Positions 61,149 to 64,000 of a stretch of DNA of 64,000 nucleotides are shown here, piece by piece. The DNA comes from Erythrocercus mccallii (Eukaryota; Chordata; Aves; Passeriformes; Dicruridae). The notes beneath the pieces are model-generated. The model was not told the DNA's origin. It was given only the letters and a program-made list of their open reading frames with translations, and did not search any database. A program made the position numbers and the translations under genes. The stretch is taken from the NCBI GenBank assembly GCA_013397435.1, contig VZRG01001495.1:124001-188000 (forward strand), in the 5' to 3' direction. Position 1 is the first letter of the stretch, and every line of letters starts with the position of its first letter.

Positions 61149-62068
61149 GTAAGCACCTGGGAAATGCGCCTTGGAATGATTGTGAAAAATGCACCCCCTC
61201 AGAACACAGCAAGTTTCCTACAGGGAATTTTTAAAAAACACTTGGAGAACATTCTGTACACTGGGTTGCTGCTTCCCAAGGTGATTATGAACAAGTTGAT
61301 TCTGTAGTTACTCCAGCCCCTGGCAGTGCTTGGGATGGGGAGAGGAGAACCTGTGAGAGACCTGAAGGCTCCTGGCTGCAGCACTGAGGACTGGTTTGGG
61401 AATCAGACCAGGAGAAAGACATGGAGCTACTGGGAGGAGCCTGGAGGGTTGTTGCCAAGGGGAAATAATCCATTTTTCCTTATCTGTGATGGAAAATAGA
61501 GTAAATAATCTTAAATTGGAGCAAGTAATAATTGCTCAGAGTCCAGTCCCTTGGGGCCAGCTTGGGTCTCCCAGCACCCAGGAGTGGGATGTGGACAAAG
61601 GCAAGTTTATTCCTCTGAAACATCAAAGATGGGTCTGTGCTTACAGGTGTTAGACAGGCACTGAAATTCATCCCAGTGGTGATGCCAAGATCATTTAATG
61701 GCCATTGAGGGGTATTGCCACAGTTTGGGTGAGCCACCGGGATGCCTCACCCCTGGAAGTGTCCAAGGCCAGGTTGGGTCTTGGAGTAACCTGGTCTAGT
61801 AGAAGGTGTCCCTGCCCGTGGCTGGGCATGGAACTGGATGAGCTTTAAGGCCCCTTCCAACCAAAACATTTGGGGATTCTGTGAGGCACAAGTGCTGGGC
61901 ACTTGGACCTTCTCAGTCAGTGAAATGGGTGGTTTTGCCTGCTGCTGTGAGAGGTGTTCAGAGCAGCTCGTTCAGATTATCTGTGCAAGCCTTACCTTAA
62001 ATCCGGCTGTGTATTCCCAAAGGCCGGCATTCTTACCGCCCTGACCTTGTCTGTCTTCTTCTTCGCAG
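61149..62068. other. SLC4A4: Intron 22
   Basis: About 0.9 kb, with a CR1 3' end at 61738-61884. Otherwise nothing recognised. Confidence 0.9.
61738..61884 (+). mobile_element. CR1 3' end
   Basis: GGAAGTGTCCAAGGCCAGG, AACCTGGTCTAGTAGAAGG, GGAACTGGATGAGC, CCTTCCAACC and a terminal GGGATTCTGTGAGG. Confidence 0.88.
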
Positions 62069-62174
62069 CCCTCCACGAACTCCAGTAAAAGTTGTGCCTC
62101 AAATTAGAATAGAACTTGAGCCTGAAGACAATGGTTATTTCTGGAGGAGCAAGGGAACAGAAACTACTTTGTAA
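62069..62174 (+). CDS. SLC4A4: SLC4A4 exon 23, coding part used by NBCe1-C
   Basis: Acceptor TCTTCTTCTTCGCAG. In the C frame it codes SPPRTPVKVVPQIRIELEPE, then DNGYFWRSKGTETTL and TAA at 62172-62174. The C-specific tail totals 61 residues, as in mammals, and ends in the ETTL PDZ ligand. In A/B transcripts this exon is wholly 3' UTR. Confidence 0.96.
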
Positions 62175-62540
62175 TTTGTCTGTCTGTCCGATCTTTTACG
62201 AATTCATTTTGTCACTAGCCAAATGTTAAGAAGCTCCCTGCTCCCACTGGCGAAGGTAATTGAGCCGCCCCGCTGCCCCTCCCTGCCCGCGCCCCCCGGT
62301 CTCTCTGGGCCCCCACGCTGCTGCCCAGGACTCGGATTGCCTTCTCCTTGGCTCCGCAGCGCAGCAGGGGCACGAGCGTTACGGATGTCGCGTCAGAGCT
62401 GTGGGAATGCCCCAGGCATCGGCTGCTGTGAGCCGGTGTTTGACTGGCAGAACGGAGCTGACCGCCAGGCTAATATTCCTCATCTGCTCCCACTGCTCAG
62501 AGATGCCGGAACGTGCTGCTAACCCTCACGTGCTCTCACC

Positions 62541-62548
62541 TGTAGATA
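62541..62548 (+). promoter_or_regulatory. SLC4A4: Pumilio response element match in the 3' UTR
   Basis: TGTAGATA fits the TGTANATA consensus exactly. It is an eight-base match, so chance is not excluded. Confidence 0.3.
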
Positions 62549-62866
62549 AAAGAGAAGGTACTTCACTCCCAGCACAGACAGACCATTGCCATTGCTGTAG
62601 CATGTTTGGAAATGTCCCTTTCCTATGCAATTTTTTTTTAAAGAAACACTTTAATGGACTTAATCCATCAGGTACATGGAAGAGTGTTATTTTCCTAGAT
62701 TATTTTGTTTAAACTATGGGGGCCTAACCTATGACTTCTTTTTTTTTTTTTGACAATTTTTTTAACCTTTTTTTAATTACTGTAAAGAAAAATGAATTTT
62801 TTTCCTGCAGCAGGAAACATATAGTTATGAGTAGTTCTACCTCTTATTTCTAGATGCCAGGCTTTC

Positions 62867-62907
62867 TGTAAAAGATGTATTGTACCATATATGATGTGAC
62901 TTTTACA
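62867..62907 (+). other. SLC4A4: 3' UTR inverted repeat (8-bp stem)
   Basis: TGTAAAAG at 62867-62874 pairs perfectly with CTTTTACA at 62900-62907 across a 25-nt AT-rich loop. It could form a weak RNA hairpin. Function unknown. Confidence 0.35.
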
Positions 62908-64000
62908 AAAACAAACCCACGACATCATACCACAATCTCCAGGACGTGGCATAGGGCTGGATCAGTTCAGTTAACACCTTCTGCTCTGAAGCACCTGTTT
63001 TTCTTAGGGTTATGTTGGTTTTTGGAGTTTTTTTAATGAGCAATCCCTGCTGTGAAGGAGACTTAAATCTCTTGTGATCTTAGAAGAGTCTTAAACCGAT
63101 TATTGGTCCAATGCTGCAGACAGATGCTGGCTGCGTCCCTGTTGTTGATTTCTGACATGGGACTGCTCCATGATTTTCTTGGAACACTGGTGTGTGTGCA
63201 GTGAGAAGACTCGAGGTGTGCCTCAGGCATGAAGAGGATGAAGAGGAAGTTGAAGGTGTTCATCCCGACACGCAGATTTGCAAACATCCGCATCCTCCTG
63301 CATCCCATCCCTGTCTCCCATCATCTGCAGAATTTACCCTAAACCTTGGCTACTCAGCCCCAGACCTGGCAATGCAGCAAGGCTAAGCAGGCCAGGCATG
63401 GGCATCCCAGGATTTTGGGATAGAACCAAGCGAGTGAACATCACATCGGGAGAGAGGTTTTTCCTCTCTGTAGCATGTTTATACTGGTGTGTGCATCTAA
63501 ACATGCATTTGGGAAACTGGGCTTCACCAGGACATGAGGGAACACACTAAAAGCTTCATCCAAAAATGAAAAACAGAACAAGAACAAGCACCCCAGCTCT
63601 TGAGGCAAATTCCCCGATGGAGACAATCCCATCACAAGAGGATGGGCACATGCTGCCACTTGGTCCTTGTGAAACCAAAGTCTGGATTGGTGAAGTCAAG
63701 AGGATTTTCTGATGGTGCTGAGACCTTAAATGCCAAATTTTAGCGTTGGCTCCCACATGGGAGCCACCGCCTCTGTACAGCCCCTGCTCGCTCTCAAGGG
63801 GTCTCCCCTTCAGTTTCCATGAAATGTGTGTTGGGTATCTTAGGAACCCAGCTGAAACCTGCTCTGAAAATGCTGGGGAGACTTGGGAGAGGCCTGAAGA
63901 GGAGCAGCTCTGGGATCCCTTCGGCTGCCGGAGGACAGGTAACTTGGGAAGTTGATGCCAGCTTTAGCCAATGCTCTCCATCCCTTGGTGAACACCAGTC

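Larger units (their letters stand above)
62175..64000 (+). other. SLC4A4: SLC4A4 3' UTR (continues to or past the window edge)
   Basis: The final exon runs on without a clear end. I see no AATAAA or ATTAAA between 62175 and 64000, so the poly(A) site is probably further right or uses a variant signal. Features inside are a very C-rich stretch at about 62262-62305, a Pumilio-type TGTAGATA at 62541-62548, T-rich runs at about 62738-62775, and an inverted repeat at 62867-62907. Mammalian SLC4A4 also has a 3' UTR of several kb. Confidence 0.6.

Noticed and set aside
1..64000. CRISPR arrays, operons, tRNA or rRNA genes, LTR elements
   Set aside because: None seen. The window is a single vertebrate gene with introns; repeats are CR1 fragments and small tandems only.

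Overview
This is vertebrate nuclear DNA, almost certainly from a bird. It has one multi-exon gene with GT-AG introns, introns of about 0.3 to 7 kb, and many short fragments of the CR1 non-LTR retrotransposon, the typical avian interspersed repeat. I cannot name the species. There is no bacterial or viral coding organisation.

One gene accounts for everything I can support: SLC4A4, the electrogenic sodium bicarbonate cotransporter NBCe1, on the + strand. I place 23 exons between about 12190 and the right edge. Joined, they give an unbroken 1035-residue NBCe1-A reading frame, the same length I know for human NBCe1-A. Every junction keeps frame and all 22 introns are GT-AG. Positions 1 to about 12125 are intron for the longer NBCe1-B/-C transcripts (their first exons lie upstream) and the upstream flank of the internal NBCe1-A promoter. 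That promoter has CCAAT and TATA boxes at 12128-12168. Exons 1-8 (12429-37213) encode the cytosolic N-terminal domain, exons 9-20 (38582-56735) the membrane domain and the start of the C-tail, and exons 21-23 the alternative C-termini and 3' UTR.

The alternative-splicing logic can be read directly from the DNA. An internal acceptor at 12551-12552 lets NBCe1-B/-C splice into the middle of the NBCe1-A first coding exon. A second donor at 19134 removes exactly nine residues (the NBCe1-D/E difference). A 97-nt exon at 59161-59257 can be skipped, switching the C-terminus to a 61-residue tail ending in the PDZ ligand ETTL (NBCe1-C).

The most interesting new item is a candidate cassette exon at 23656-23751. 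It is 96 nt, open, GC3-rich, has a long pyrimidine tract and a GTAAGT donor, and is phase-matched to the flanking exons. It would insert 32 residues next to the nine-residue cassette. A second candidate is a strong acceptor at 59070, which would add a 12-residue tail and a premature stop. The rest is intron holding CR1 fragments, a few small tandem repeats and some AT-rich blocks that may be regulatory.
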